DNA of 44,324 bases from Chara braunii (Eukaryota > Streptophyta > Charophyceae > Charales > Characeae), in NCBI GenBank assembly GCA_003427395.1, contig BFEA01000204.1, positions 85,747-130,070 of the forward strand. Reading direction: 5' to 3'. The number at the start of each line of letters is the position of its first letter. Within the stretch, counting starts at the first letter, position 1. The position numbers were made by a program, and so were the translations under genes. Shown here piece after piece: positions 29,540-40,384 of the stretch. The notes beneath the pieces were generated by a model. That model ran no database searches. It was not told where the DNA came from and saw only the letters and a list, made by a program, of their open reading frames with translations.

Positions 29540-30345
29540 GGAACGGCCATGTACAAACAGGATGCTGGAACCGGTTTGCAGCAGTGGTGGTGGTCCATGC
29601 CAACAGAATGGAGACATCAACCCCACAAAGCCTACATTCTGAGGATTCTCTCACGATCACTGGGATATAGGGCTTGCGAAACGATGCTTCTTAGCCTTGT
29701 TTGAAAAGGCGAAAAAGGAAAAAGTTGTTATGGCAAAATGTCACCCTTACTTGCTAACATATCCTGTCACAGCTAGGGCCTGGGGGTTCCGCTCAGGATA
29801 GATATGCAGCAGGGAACAGTTAAAAACAAAATAGCTCGAGTAAAAGGCGAAAGAATAGTATGCCATCCGAGATGGGCACGCAGAGCATCTCCCGGCTAGA
29901 CGGGGCGAAATCAATGAAAGTCCGGCTGCCACCCTCTGCAGTTTAAGAACAGCTCACTGCCTGCGGTGCCTCGAACCGAGGCAGAGCGGCTCCCCTTTCT
30001 CGTGTGTAACATCTCTTCAGGCTTGCCGGTGGAGAGCAACCGGAAAAACTAAAAAATAAAAACTTGATTGGCTGAACGTGTGGTCTATGTAAGGTACTGC
30101 AACAATAAGCAAAGCGAACTTCCACAGTTTCCTGCATTTGCAATCTGTTGGCACTAACCTGGGATAACGTTTGCTCAGCAAGAGAGATCACATCTGCTGA
30201 CATTGAGCCACTCTTGATCTTAACGTCAACAACAATGGTATCCACGCTCTGCGAAACTTCCTACAAAACATATTGACATGAAGGTCATATGATCGTAGTC
30301 AGCTGAGGGCATGCCAACTTGGACACGGGTACATGCTGGCATGAA
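29540..30345. other. No recognisable gene
   Basis: Short ORFs only. Nothing supportable beyond the hairpin listed before it. Confidence 0.45.
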
Positions 30346-30590
30346 TGGAGGCAAAGGAGGAAGAAGAGGGCGGAGAAGAGGATGAAGAAGAGGACGGAGA
30401 AGAGGTGGGAGAAGAGGAGGGAGAAGAGGAGGGAGAAGAGGAGGGAGATGAGAACGGAGAGAGAGGGAGAGAGAGGTAGAAGAGGGAGGGGGAGGAAGAG
30501 GGGTGACACACTGACAAGTGAGAGAAGGAAAAAGTGAGAGGAGGGAAGGGGAGAAGAGGCGGAGAGAAAACCAGAGAGAAGGGCAGCTGC
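30346..30590. repeat. Purine-rich (GAGAAGAGGAGG)n-type tract
   Basis: Repeated GAGAAGAGGAGG/GAGAAGAGG units with drift. Lys/Glu/Arg-rich and complementary Leu/Ser/Pro-rich ORFs are artefacts. Confidence 0.9.
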
Positions 30591-31685
30591 CCTCCAAGAA
30601 TCACTGCTTCCTTTCAGGCAGTGTCAATAACGATCACAAAGGGTTAGTCTTCAGAATCTTTACTATGATTTGGACCCTCAACTGCCATTCAAAATCAAGA
30701 GTTACTCTTTGCTCCTGATAAGGATTTTGAGCCGCGCGTAGTGACCCCAATTCTCCGCAGCACAGCACCATAGTTGGTTGTTGCATCTGGGTGACTGACT
30801 GAGCGCGCCAAATGCACACTTGCTTTCGAACGAACGTGTTCAAACCCGCACGAGGCGCGTTCAATTCTGTTCAAAGGGAAAAAATTGAACGCGCCCCCGC
30901 CATCGGCGTGCAGGCTTCGGAGACTACTGGGTGGGGGGAATCGCTCATCCAAAAACAAGTCCGTGAAAAAAACGACATCCGCACCCCCCATCCCCCGCCC
31001 CAGGCCCCCCAAAACCGAGAGACCGCTGCTGCCGACCCCCCCCCGTCAGCCCCCACCCTTGCCGAAGCCCTCCCTCTGCCACCACAGGCCCTCCAAGTCC
31101 CCGGGCACACCCCACCGCGCCCGCCTTGTCATCCCTGACCCCCAGGTCACCCTGCGCGAACGCATCAATCACGTTCACCGTGTTCAATATCCAAACGCGT
31201 AATGCACGTTCAATGAACGTGCGGCAACATAGTGTTGCATGATGTGACATTCACCTGAAGATTAACCCCATGGCGTCCAACTGCTTATAAGGACGGCCAT
31301 GGGGTTCATCTTTAACTGCTAATAAGGAAGGACAAGTTCTTCGTTGTTCATTTTAGACTTTTTTTCCCCCTCCCCCGAAGTAAGTTTCCCCAAGACTTCA
31401 AAGCAGGCTTAGGACCAGGTGGTCTTTCTCAGAGGTTGAGTGGCTTCCAAACAGGCTCAATCCACCATATCTGGATTCTCCGCTGCCACCGCTGGGTCAG
31501 TGCAAATAGGCCAGTCAGAGGACATGCTCACAAAAGAGGAGCAGCGGTGGGAGCATGACTAATAACTCCTTTGCAACAAGTGGGGAAGGGTGATCTTACC
31601 AGCTCAGTTTTCAGAGTGCAACAAACTTGTTTTGTTTATTCTCTTCTTTTTCCCATTAACCAAGAGTTGGAATGCCTTCCTAGTG
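30591..31685. other. No supported gene
   Basis: Contains a C-rich stretch (30980-31140) and overlapping Pro-rich ORFs on both strands, none with a recognisable domain. Confidence 0.4.
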
Positions 31686-31689
31686 GTAG

Positions 31690-31815
31690 GATAGCAGTAG
31701 TATGGATTCCATACATATGGGCCTAAGCCCTCTTCCGTGCAAGCACGGTTTCAAACTGGTGACCTTGGCCTCAAGAGCCAAGTCTCTTAACCACTACAAC
31801 CAGGACATGGTGTTC
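31690..31815 (-). mobile_element. tRNA-derived SINE, third family (C), class II tRNA-like head
   Basis: Minus strand: TGGTTGTAGTGGTTAAGAGA resembles the A-box region of Ser/Leu tRNAs, and CAGTTTGAAACC the B box. They are separated by a tRNA-like distance and followed by GCTTAGGCCCATATGTATGG. The acceptor stem is absent, so not a tRNA gene. Confidence 0.55.
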
Positions 31816-31829
31816 GAAAGTGGAATCGT

Positions 31830-32855
31830 ACCGGTCTTGATATATACCCCACCCCTGCAAGGCTGTAGTGTCCAACTCAACACACACCACACACAACAGC
31901 CATGGACATGGCAACCAAGGGAAAAAAGAAAAGAAAGAAAAAAACAGGATTGCAACCAGGAAACGGTCATTTCTTGTCACGAGTTCAGAATCTGCTACTA
32001 TGTCGATGAGCTTCTTAGCGACTTCTTCCTTTTAATAAGTTTTTATAGTGGACCATTTCTTGATTTATATCTACACATCAAACATCAAAGATGGATTAGG
32101 CTTTACTCTCACAGAGAATACATGTTTCACAACAGTATCACACCTTGTGTGATCATCCTTGCTTTATATGTGTCATTCTTTTTTTTTCTTTTTCTTTTTT
32201 TGAAAAAATTGCTCCAATCTATTGGTGGGGAGCCTCACCTGCTGGAAAACGGGTCCAGCGTCCCTTTTGCACATTGAGAAGAAAGCCAGGAATGAGTAAA
32301 CAAAAGAGTAAGGTCTTGGCTGCCAGCATTGACTGCTCCAGTAAGCCGGAGGGTTAACTGTGCAGCTGATCTTCCGAGGGTTCTGTCCTGTTCCACCATC
32401 GTTGTATTGTCGTACGTGCCTCTAGAGTGGTGTCTGGTCTCCGGAGGGGCGCCGGAGGCTGGGAAAGCTCAGGGCACGGGAAGATGAGAAATGTGACCGT
32501 TGCAGAGGTACGATTTTGACTCAGAAAGGTGTGACCTTGACTCCCTTGAAGGAGGGAGGGCGGACATCCAAAAAAAAAAAAAGGAAACAGAAGAAAGAAA
32601 AAGGAAAAGAAAGAAAAAAAATGAAAGGAGAGAAAGGGAAAAAAAAAAAGAACAAAAAAATTCAGTCCGTCCTTGCCTCAACCAGGGCGAGCGGGTGTGG
32701 AGGGAAGGGATCCGGGAAGTCGGATGGGGGGCGCATTGGGAAAGTGGGTTCTATAGTCATCCAGTCGTTGAAAATCAGGCGGTAGTCCCTGCATTCCACT
32801 ATCTCCCGTGGTTGCCCTTCATCCTTATCCCCCACAATTCACCTTTCGCTATCCA
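31830..32855. other. No supported gene; A/G-rich tract at 32569-32660
   Basis: A 191-codon ORF at 31702-32277 overlaps the SINE and a T-rich run and has no domain signal. 32569-32660 is A-rich low complexity. Confidence 0.4.
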
Positions 32856-32859
32856 TCCT

Positions 32860-35261
32860 CCCCTATCCCCTCCTAACCAGGCTTTGCAGAAGGAGGAGAG
32901 TGCTCACTTGATATCTGTATTTGTCTGAAAGAGATCCAGTTGGGGTTTCAACACCTGCCATCTTCTCATTATCTCCATATTTATTTGTTGTTGGATCTGT
33001 TCGGTTACTTCTGGCCCTTCTACCCTCACCCTTTCTATAGCCAGGAGGCACCGTTGCCACCAAAGTCCCCATAGGATTGCTCTCCATCCCAATTTGAACA
33101 TGTTCTCCACAAAGTCAGATGCCTCTTGGGCCTGTGGCCAGAAACCTGTGAGAACGGCCCTCCATGACCACGGCCATGGTGGGTCAGGGACCATCTTTCT
33201 CCACATCCTATCCCACCAACGTCACGTCAGTTTCGCCGTGGGGCATTGCATGAACACATGCTCAATGGTTTCTGTCCTCTTGCTTGTCGAAAAGACTTGC
33301 AAGCATCGCGGGCACCAGGGTAGGGTCTGTCCTTTCTGCTCTAGATTTGTATGGTCAATCAACCAGTTCATAGTAGGGAGGCAGCGATGGGCAATCTGCC
33401 ACTGTAATGAGGTGATTTTTGCTGGCTTTGCTTTTTGTTCTTGAAACCATGGGATTGGTGTGAGAAGAGAGCGGTCCACATTAAGGTGTTTTGCCCATCT
33501 GTCATTTATCACATCTCTCAACGGTCTCCTGGGTCTGAGTATTTTGTACGTGGATTTGACAGTCAATTTGTGGAGACTTATCTTCTTCTTGGGGTCTGCC
33601 CTTCGCCCAGCGCGTTTCCACTCCCACTCCTCTGGGTCTAAAGGCAAATCTTCTATTCAAGTGGACGACTGAAAGGCCCGGGCTTTCCCTCAATCGCCCT
33701 GGACTCGTACCCGGAAGACTTTTGTCTTGTCCATCAAGATAACTGGGTCCCGATTGCCCTGCAAGGATCTTGATCGACTGAGTACGTATCTTTCTACTAG
33801 GGCGTCTTGGGTCCTTGTCAAATGTATTCTCCCTAGGTGCCCAGAGTCTCCTCTGAGCCCGACCCAGTCCCCTTCCTTCAGCGAAGGGCCTTTTCTCAGC
33901 TTCCTATACCACGAGAGTGGTATTCTCTCTATGAGTTTATCCAGATTTTGTGTGACTTGGTGACAATGTTTTAGCGTGGGACGTAGTTCCTCTACTGTGT
34001 TCCAGTTTTTTCGCTCATTGTTCCATATATCTCCTATTCTGATCATCTCTTGTTTCACTCATCCTTTCCACGACGATGCTGAGCTGTTCATCACTTGGCC
34101 CTGCCTATTTGGGAGTCAACGGTTCCCAAAGAGGGGTTGACGGAAAACCTCCTCCCACTGGTCTGGGTGCTGCCTTTCCAGGGGGGGGGGAGTCGCCAAC
34201 TTCTCAACAACGAGGGCCAAAATTGGTCCATGACCCCGTTCGGCCCGTTCGGGCTCCCTCCCCTGTTCAGTCGTTTTCTTGGGATCGTCCAATAGCGATC
34301 CTCCAACCATGTCAGAGGATGCACTCCGGGAGGGGCGGGGGGAGCTAGGCGTGTCAGATGTTCTAGGGCTAGAGGTCGCTAGGGACAGTCCGTGGCGAAG
34401 ATCAATTTTTTGATCCATTGAAGTCGCAGGGCTTGGGTTTGCGCTGTCGGGTCTATTATTCCAGACCTCCTGCACTCTTTGGTTGGATGATCGAGTCCCA
34501 GGCCACCTTGCTGATGACGTTTTGCAGGTCGTCGTCTCCTTGCCATAAAACGGTTGCCACCTTAGCTTTTAATGCTCGTACCGCTTGTTTGCTTAACGTT
34601 CGGACGAGGGACTTGTACCATAGTGCCCTGCCTAGAAGGGAGATGGACTTCTTTCCCCAGTTTTCCAATTTGGTTAAGGCCGGAGAGGTGATTCATTCGT
34701 CATTTGTTGGCAGACAACCTGCTGCCGTCATCAAGACTCCTAAGATTATGAGTGGGGCCTCCAAAGGGAGTCATGAAATGCGCAGGGTTTCTGGGGGGCG
34801 CCCACCTTAAGAGTGGATCCACCACCCCTGCGTTTTGTTTCCCCAATTTACTGCCATGTCGAAGACCTGAGAGAACCGTTCCATCAAGCGCTGGATCTCC
34901 TCGATGTTCTCGGTCGTGGCGTCCACCATAATCGTGAGGTCATCAGCGAACATGCAGCATACCGCGATCGCTTCTTCTGGAATATGGGATATTTTAATTC
35001 TCGAGATGTCCTTGTTGGTGCGAAGGTTTGCCGACAAGGCTTCCATAATGATTAGGAAAAGGAAGGGGGCTATTGGGTCTCCCTGGTGCACCGAGCGTTC
35101 TAATTTTACGGGGGGGGTCACTGAGCTATTGATCTTGACGCTTGTGGTGGCATTTTGGTGGAGGATGCGTACCCATTGCCTGAACACTGGCCCAAAATTC
35201 ATTTTCTGAAGGCATCTTTCCAGAAAGACCCAATCCACGTGATCATGTGCCTTCTCTATAT
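32860..35261 (-). pseudogene. 5'-truncated LINE ORF2 (RT to zinc-binding end), fused to U6 at its 5' side
   Basis: Minus-strand order matches a plant LINE. 34807-35268: EKAHDHVDWVFLERCLQKMNF (RT motif A), QGDPIAPFLFLIIMEALSANL (motif B) and CMFADDLTIM (motif C, Asp pair intact). 34456-34668 and 34116-34475 continue downstream (WGKKSISLLGRALWYKSLV; AVLWQGDDD). 33690-34058 holds IWNNERKNWNTVEELRP. 33222-33647 contains ITSLQWQIAHRCLPTMNWL ... CPRCLQVF...TIEHVFMQCP, the zinc-binding module. Frames change at least four times. Motif A loses its Asp-Phe to the U6 junction. No A-tail could be seen near 32860. Confidence 0.92.
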
Positions 35262-35333
35262 GTGTCATTCTTGCGCAGGGGTGATGCTAATCTTGTCTGC
35301 ATCGTTCCAATTTTAACGGATGTCCTGAAGTAC
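35262..35333 (-). pseudogene. U6 snRNA 5' part fused to LINE (U6-LINE chimera)
   Basis: Minus strand: GTACTTCAGGACATCCG, TTAAAATTGGAACGATGCAG, ACAAGATTAGCAT and CCCCTGCGCAAGAATGACAC. This is plant-type U6 from close to its 5' end to about nucleotide 80. It then passes within a few bases into LINE motif A (GAGAAGGCACATGATCACGTGG). The known explanation for U6-LINE fusions in other genomes is template switching by the LINE RT onto U6 during target-primed reverse transcription. The U6 part is about 85-90% similar by eye. Confidence 0.92.
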
Positions 35334-35397
35334 AGAGTTTTCACTACCAACGTAGAATTGTGTTTCTCCAGAACTAAGTGATGATGTCCATCGGGCG

Positions 35398-36945
35398 TTT
35401 TTTGTTTTTTGTTTCTTTTTTTGACAAGAGAGAAACACCTTTCTACTCTGGGGGGTTACCAGTCTGGTTGCTCATTCCCGGCAAGCATAAGAAAAAACAG
35501 TGATAATACATGAAAAATCAGTGAGCCCAAGGGCTGCACACAATAAGCAGCGGGAGACTAGCTAAAGTACCCAGTTCTACCCAAAACAAATCCAGGAGCA
35601 GTACAGATCCATGATTACCCTATTGTCGGATCTAATCACAGTGTCACAAACACAGTGAAGGCCTAGGAAAGATAAGCCAAAAGTCATAAAGGGAAGGGAA
35701 AAAGGTAAATTATATGAGGGGCTCCAGGGGGAGGGCCCCATAAAGTCAGAATGACATATTCCAAAACGAGATATAACTAAAAGAATTAGCAGAATCTTCC
35801 GACCCTAAAGGACTGCGACCTTATGACTAAGACTTCTATAACTAATTTCAAGCTCATGGGGGTGGCAAATACTGCAGAGCGGGGGAACCCCCCCTGAGGA
35901 CTAGCTATATCCTCTGGAGCATAATTCTTCCCACCCTAAATGACTGCGACATTATGACTAAGACTCCTACAACTAGTTATAACCTCATGGAGGTAGCAAA
36001 AACTGCAGAGCGGGAGACCCCTCCTAAGGACTGGCTATATCCTCAGGAGGGGAAGGGGCCTGCTCAAAAGTAGACAAGGCAGGCCCAAAAGATATGCTTA
36101 TTAGCACCTGTGTCCAAAGTGAGAAAGTTAGGAAAAGTGCCCAGGCTCGAACCAGGAAAGAATCAGGATTGATTGGGGAGGCCACATGTCGATGTAAAAA
36201 GTCCGCATGGATGCTCTGACTAATATTAAACATAGCCAACTGGATGAGGAATTGCAGCGACGATGTCTTGTCTTCTCTGATGCATGTATTCCGCAATGCC
36301 CAAATCCCCAAAGGCCAGCTGCATGAACCATTTCAGACACATACAAAAGGGCTGGGCTTTCATCCAAAAGATTGGCCCCCAGCATGATCGACTCATGGAG
36401 GTCATTGGTTAGGATTAGCGGAGATGGGCCCTGGCACAATTGTGGCCATAGCCACCAAAAACCTCTTTGCGAGGGACAATCAATCCAGAGATGGGTTAAT
36501 TCTTCGCATTCCCCCCCCCACACCAAACACTGTGGATTAGTATGTTGTCTTTTTGTGGACAACCACTCCACAGTAGGGATCAGTAAATGCACCGTGACCC
36601 ATAGCAAAGCAGATTTTTCCCCATCTGGTAGACGGCGTGTTATATAACAGAATTGGAAGAAATTCCACCAAGTCCAAGCAGTCAGAGACGCTTCTGAAAG
36701 ACCCCTCCTACTCCATCAGGGTTTGAGATTGGCCAGAACGTTGAAGAAGGGAGAGCATGCAAGCGGTACAAAATTTTAGTTGTTAGTTCATCAAAACGTT
36801 GAGACTTTTTTTGAATGCCACAAGGTCTGGTTGTCCACGCTGAACGGTCGAAGGTAAGTTGATGATGTATGTGACGTGCCAACTTTTGTGCCCAAACGAA
36901 CTTCTGAAGTCTGTGTTCTGCTACTCTTTTCTTTTCGGCCATTAA
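35398..36945 (-). pseudogene. LINE 3' fragment with tandem repeats and A-rich tail
   Basis: The 36128-36607 minus frame carries W-H-LIPTVEWLSTKRQHTN ... CEELTHLWIDCPSQRGFW, the RT zinc-binding module. 36682-36942 gives the preceding segment (LARHIHHQLTFDRSAWTT). Toward lower coordinates come the two-unit repeat (35800-36050) and then an A-rich stretch on the minus strand (35398-35422), consistent with the 3' end of the element. It is only distantly like the other LINE copies, so probably another subfamily. The RT core is missing (5' truncation). Confidence 0.75.
35800..36055. repeat. Two-unit tandem repeat (about 130 bp) in the LINE 3' region
   Basis: GACTGCGACCTTATGACTAA at about 35811 recurs at about 35941. 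Both units contain ACTGCAGAGCGGG and GACTrGCTATATCCTC. It lies between the zinc-binding ORF and the A-tail. Confidence 0.88.
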
Positions 36946-36949
36946 CGGG

Positions 36950-37750
36950 CTTTTGGGGTACCTTCTTTTTGGCAGGCGGGTAATGCATGGAATCAGTGGC
37001 CGCCAAGGCCTTCCACTTCAGAGTATTTTTGTTTTCTCAAGATTATTGGAAATTTTCTTTGTTTTTCTTCAATGTCTATGAATTTACGTACGAATTATGC
37101 GCGCCTTAGCAAGCACACTAGGAATTTTGTTCGGCAATTGGGAAGTACGAAATTTGTGGGCGCACTTCCCCCTAACGTGTCCTTTCTTGTACACGAGTGT
37201 TCCCAAATCCGCCTTGGAAAACTCGGTGAAATTTTTGAAGAAACCTGAATAGGCGTAGGACTTTAGTGTGTCTAATTCCACGTGCAGATATTGCTTTTGA
37301 AATTTTCAAGCTTGAACTAGTTTTAGAGCTAAATTAAATGGAGAATAACTGTTTTGGTGCCTTTTTGTTTCTGCGTCAGCGCCGTGCATGCAAGCTTCCC
37401 CCTCCTTTCGCTCTATCCTAAGCCATCTTCACCCTTTCTCTCCCACGCCTTTAACCCGTAGCTGTTTTACATCCCCTTTTCCTTCGCGCTTCTTCCTCCC
37501 TCCCTTCATCTGAATCTTGGTCCCGCTCCGCACCGTTCAAGATGGGAAGTAGGACTATCACCCGTGGGGGGGGGGGGGGGGAAGAAGAGGAGTGGAAGGG
37601 ATGGGTCACACTGCAGGGGTGGGACTTCTTGGCTGACCTCTTTCCGAGAACCGACGGGGCAGTCGGCATTTCCGGGATGCCGCACATGCAACGGAGGAGG
37701 GTTGGCGGTAGTAGTGATATGGGGGAATGATGTGGGGGAATGATGTGGTG
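36950..37750. other. No supported gene
   Basis: Short ORFs without domain signal. Contains a G-run (37566-37580) and a local duplication of GATGTGGGGGAATGATGTGG (about 37720-37748) just before the hammerhead-like motif. Confidence 0.4.
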
Positions 37751-37755
37751 GATGA

Positions 37756-37803
37756 AACCCCCTGAGGACGATCATCAGGAGGTGATCGAAACCGGTCGGG
37801 GAT
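37756..37803 (+). ncRNA. Hammerhead-like motif, type I layout, with one extra base
   Basis: CCCC (758-761 of this kb) pairs with GGGG (798-801) as stem I. CTGAGGA (762-768) fits the core CUGANGA. GATCATC (770-776) and GGTGATC (781-787) form a 7-bp stem II with an AGGA loop. GAA (788-790) is the second core part. ACCGGT (791-796) is a minimal palindromic stem III, and C797 the cleavage base. The defect is C769 between the core and stem II, which would bulge or shift the stem. Type I hammerheads with tiny palindromic stem III, active as dimers, are known from Penelope-like elements. This one lies about 200 bp upstream of a LINE endonuclease region. Confidence 0.45.
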
Positions 37804-38005
37804 CCGGGGGATCCGCTTTTTCGTTTCAATCATCGTGCTTTGTGTGTTGTCCGACGTATGCTTGCGTGCTATGTGTGCTTACATGCTTGGTTGACCACTC
37901 GTCATAGGTGTTTGCTGCATCTTCTTTCATAACCTGACCGCGAGGGCCCTGAGAGAAGGGATGCTGCCTTTACCCACCAAGTCGGAGATTTTATTTTAAA
38001 GAATT

Positions 38006-39164
38006 ATGCAGCGGGCTATCAGGCGGTCACAAGGATCGGCGAGAGCCGATTCCAAATTGCACCAACAGACCTGTACATCCTCTTTGACAAAGCTGCGGGG
38101 TTGCGATGGAACAGCCACAGTTCCTTGCTTGAACTGCAAGTACTTAAGATTAAGGCAGGGCAATACTGGCCAGAAGAAGATGTCTACAGGTGTATATGTG
38201 CAATAGTCCGCCACAACATCTTGAAGCTGGAGATATGGGATGTGCGGCAGTGGCAGCCATTGTAGCAGCCCACACCCAGTGGTTCCCAAGGGGTAGGGAT
38301 GAAGCGCATAAAAATGGATGGTATAGATACATTGTATTGCAGAAACCCGACCTGACGACACTGTGTTTGGGCAGCAGACCTCGACCTTCGCTCTATCAAT
38401 TTAAATGGTTTAGTGACCCCGAGCACAACAAGCGTCCGGCAATCTGGGATCAGTTAAAAGGCATAGGGGGGAGAATCTGGGCGTACATGGTGTGTGTGCA
38501 AGAGACCCATCTTCCAGATAAGCCAGAACATCACAGAGCCCGGCGGATGGTATGGCCACACACATCCTTCAGAGCCCACGCCCCGGGTACGGTGTGAGTG
38601 GCAATCTGGCTCCGTACGAACTCACAGTTGCAAATGATCAACTGGGCAGCTGATGAGCAGGAAGGGCGGCGGATGTCAGTGCTGGGGATGTTGGAGCTAG
38701 AAGTGATCTGCATCCTATGTATTTGTACCCAAATTACGGTGAGAGAAAGGAGGGCCTTTTTCGGCAGCTTGGGAACGATGGTCCCGGAGGGGATGCCGCT
38801 CGTCACTGCAGGGGACTTCAACGTGGCCCCAGATAAGTGGGTTGATCGTTGGAACCCAGAGGCATCCCCGCACACATATGCCGGAAGAGGATGAGCAGAT
38901 GTTGGGGGAGCTATGTGACTCCCTCTCAGTCTTCAACACGTTCCACCCTCTACACCCGAATTATCACACATTCTCCTGTATACGTGTCAACGAGCCTGTG
39001 AGGCAGTCAAAGTCCCGCATAGACCTGATCCTCCTCTCCAATGATCCGGAGGGAGCTCTTCAACTAGCGGTTATTCTACTGTGGAGTCCTCATCCAGGAC
39101 TGGACCACAAAACGTGTGGGCTGGTCCTCACAACGCGGAAGTGACCGGACCAGGTATCGGGCTA
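38006..39164 (+). pseudogene. LINE endonuclease domain (APE type), 5' part of plus-strand LINE
   Basis: Plus-strand frames read MVCVQETHLPD (near 38489; the Gln-Glu-Thr-His motif), then in 38598-38894 VTAGDFNVAPDKWVDRW (the Gly-Asp-Phe-Asn motif), then in 38842-39144 SRIDLILLSND and the end of the domain (HPGLDHKTCGLVL). These are hallmarks of the apurinic-type endonuclease that nicks target DNA for LINE integration. At least two frameshifts. Upstream 38006-38260 has a further frame (ILFDKAAGLRWNSHSSLLELQVL) of unknown role, perhaps the end of ORF1. Interrupted right after by a hAT insertion. Confidence 0.88.
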
Positions 39165-39172
39165 TTACAAAC

Positions 39173-40175
39173 CATGGCAGCGATCCGGACCGTCCGGTGT
39201 CCGGATCCCGGTCCGGATTCCAGACCTTTTGGCCAACTGCCAAATTTTTTTTTGGCTGTCCAGGGCATTTTGTCTCGCCCAGGGCCGCCAGCCAAAAATA
39301 CGAGCAGATTTTTTTGGGCCCATAATTTTTTTTTTTTTGCCTGTGGGAAGTTTTCTTTCATCTATGTTTCTGCTCGTTTGAATGCCGTCCTTGCATCGTG
39401 GCGGCTTCGTAGTGGGCACAGTCTTTGAATTCATCCTCCCGCCTTGCGAGCTCGGCCGCCCCCCCTCCCACAACAACGTTCGAGCTTGCATGCCCGCCAC
39501 TACACCATTGTCAGAGGGAGGAAGAAGCAGGGCAACGAGGCATCCATAGCAGGCAAGGAGCAGATGTGGAGCAGGTGCAGGAGGGCTGGCAGTGGGTGCA
39601 GCGATGGCCGCGCGAGGAGCCCAGCAACGAGCAGTGCAAGCAGCTCTCTCTCTCTCCTTCTCTCGTCGTTTTGTTGTCATGGTCTTCCTCCTTTCTGCTC
39701 CTCCATCCGCCTCTTCCTCCTCCATGTCTGCGTCCTCCTCCCGCTCCTCCTCCTCCTCCTCGTCTTGGTCATCGTCATGTACTTGCTATAACCTCCCCCG
39801 CTCCCTTCCCTGCTCATGCCACGTGGCACCCTTTTTCCTTTTTTTTTCTGAACTTAGAGTCATGTTCATCATCTTCATCCTCCTCCCGCTCCCTCCCGTC
39901 CATGTCTTTGCCCTCCTCCTGCTGCTCCTTCACGTCTTCGCCCTCCTCCCCCTCATCTTGGTTGTTGACATGTGCTCGCTATAACCTCCCCTCCCCGCCC
40001 CCACCTGTGCCACATTGCCTTTTCGTTGTTTCCAACCCATTTGCAGTACTTTGTAAAGCAGTTTGTTTGTTTGTTTGTTTGTTGCCACATTGCCTTTTCG
40101 TTGTTTCCAACCCATTTGCAGTACTTTGTAAAGCAGTTTGTTTGTTTGTTTGTTTGTTTGTTTGTTTGTTTGTTT

Positions 40176-40218
<43 letters not shown>

Positions 40219-40376
40219 CGGACATGTACACCCGTCCGGACAAGGATCCGGACATGCCGATCCGGACATGTCCGGACTAACCGGAAAATACCGGAAATCC
40301 GGACGTTCGGATGGAACCGGGAAATCCGGTTTCCGGTGTCCGGACTTGTCCGGTTCACTTGTCCGCCGCTGCCATG
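39173..40376. mobile_element. Non-autonomous hAT-type DNA transposon (1204 bp)
   Basis: Ends are inverted: CATGGCAGCG at 39173 and CGCTGCCATG ending at 40376. TTACAAAC flanks it exactly on both sides (39165-39172; 40377-40384), the 8-bp duplication size of hAT elements. Both subterminal regions are dense in TCCGGAC/CCGGA motifs, like the repeated transposase sites of hAT elements. The interior has poly(T), (TTTG)n and Ser/Pro-coding low complexity but no transposase. It sits between the endonuclease and RT regions of a LINE, so it is younger than that LINE. The 320-codon ORF at 39425-40387 is low-complexity read-through. Confidence 0.92.
40010..40160. repeat. 67-74-bp tandem duplication with (TTTG)n inside the hAT element
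   Basis: GCCACATTGCCTTTTCGTTG ... AAGCAGTTTGTTTG occurs twice in direct order (about 40010 and 40083), each ending in a (TTTG)n run. The second run is followed by about 36 T (40178-40213). Confidence 0.92.
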
Positions 40377-40384
40377 TTACAAAC

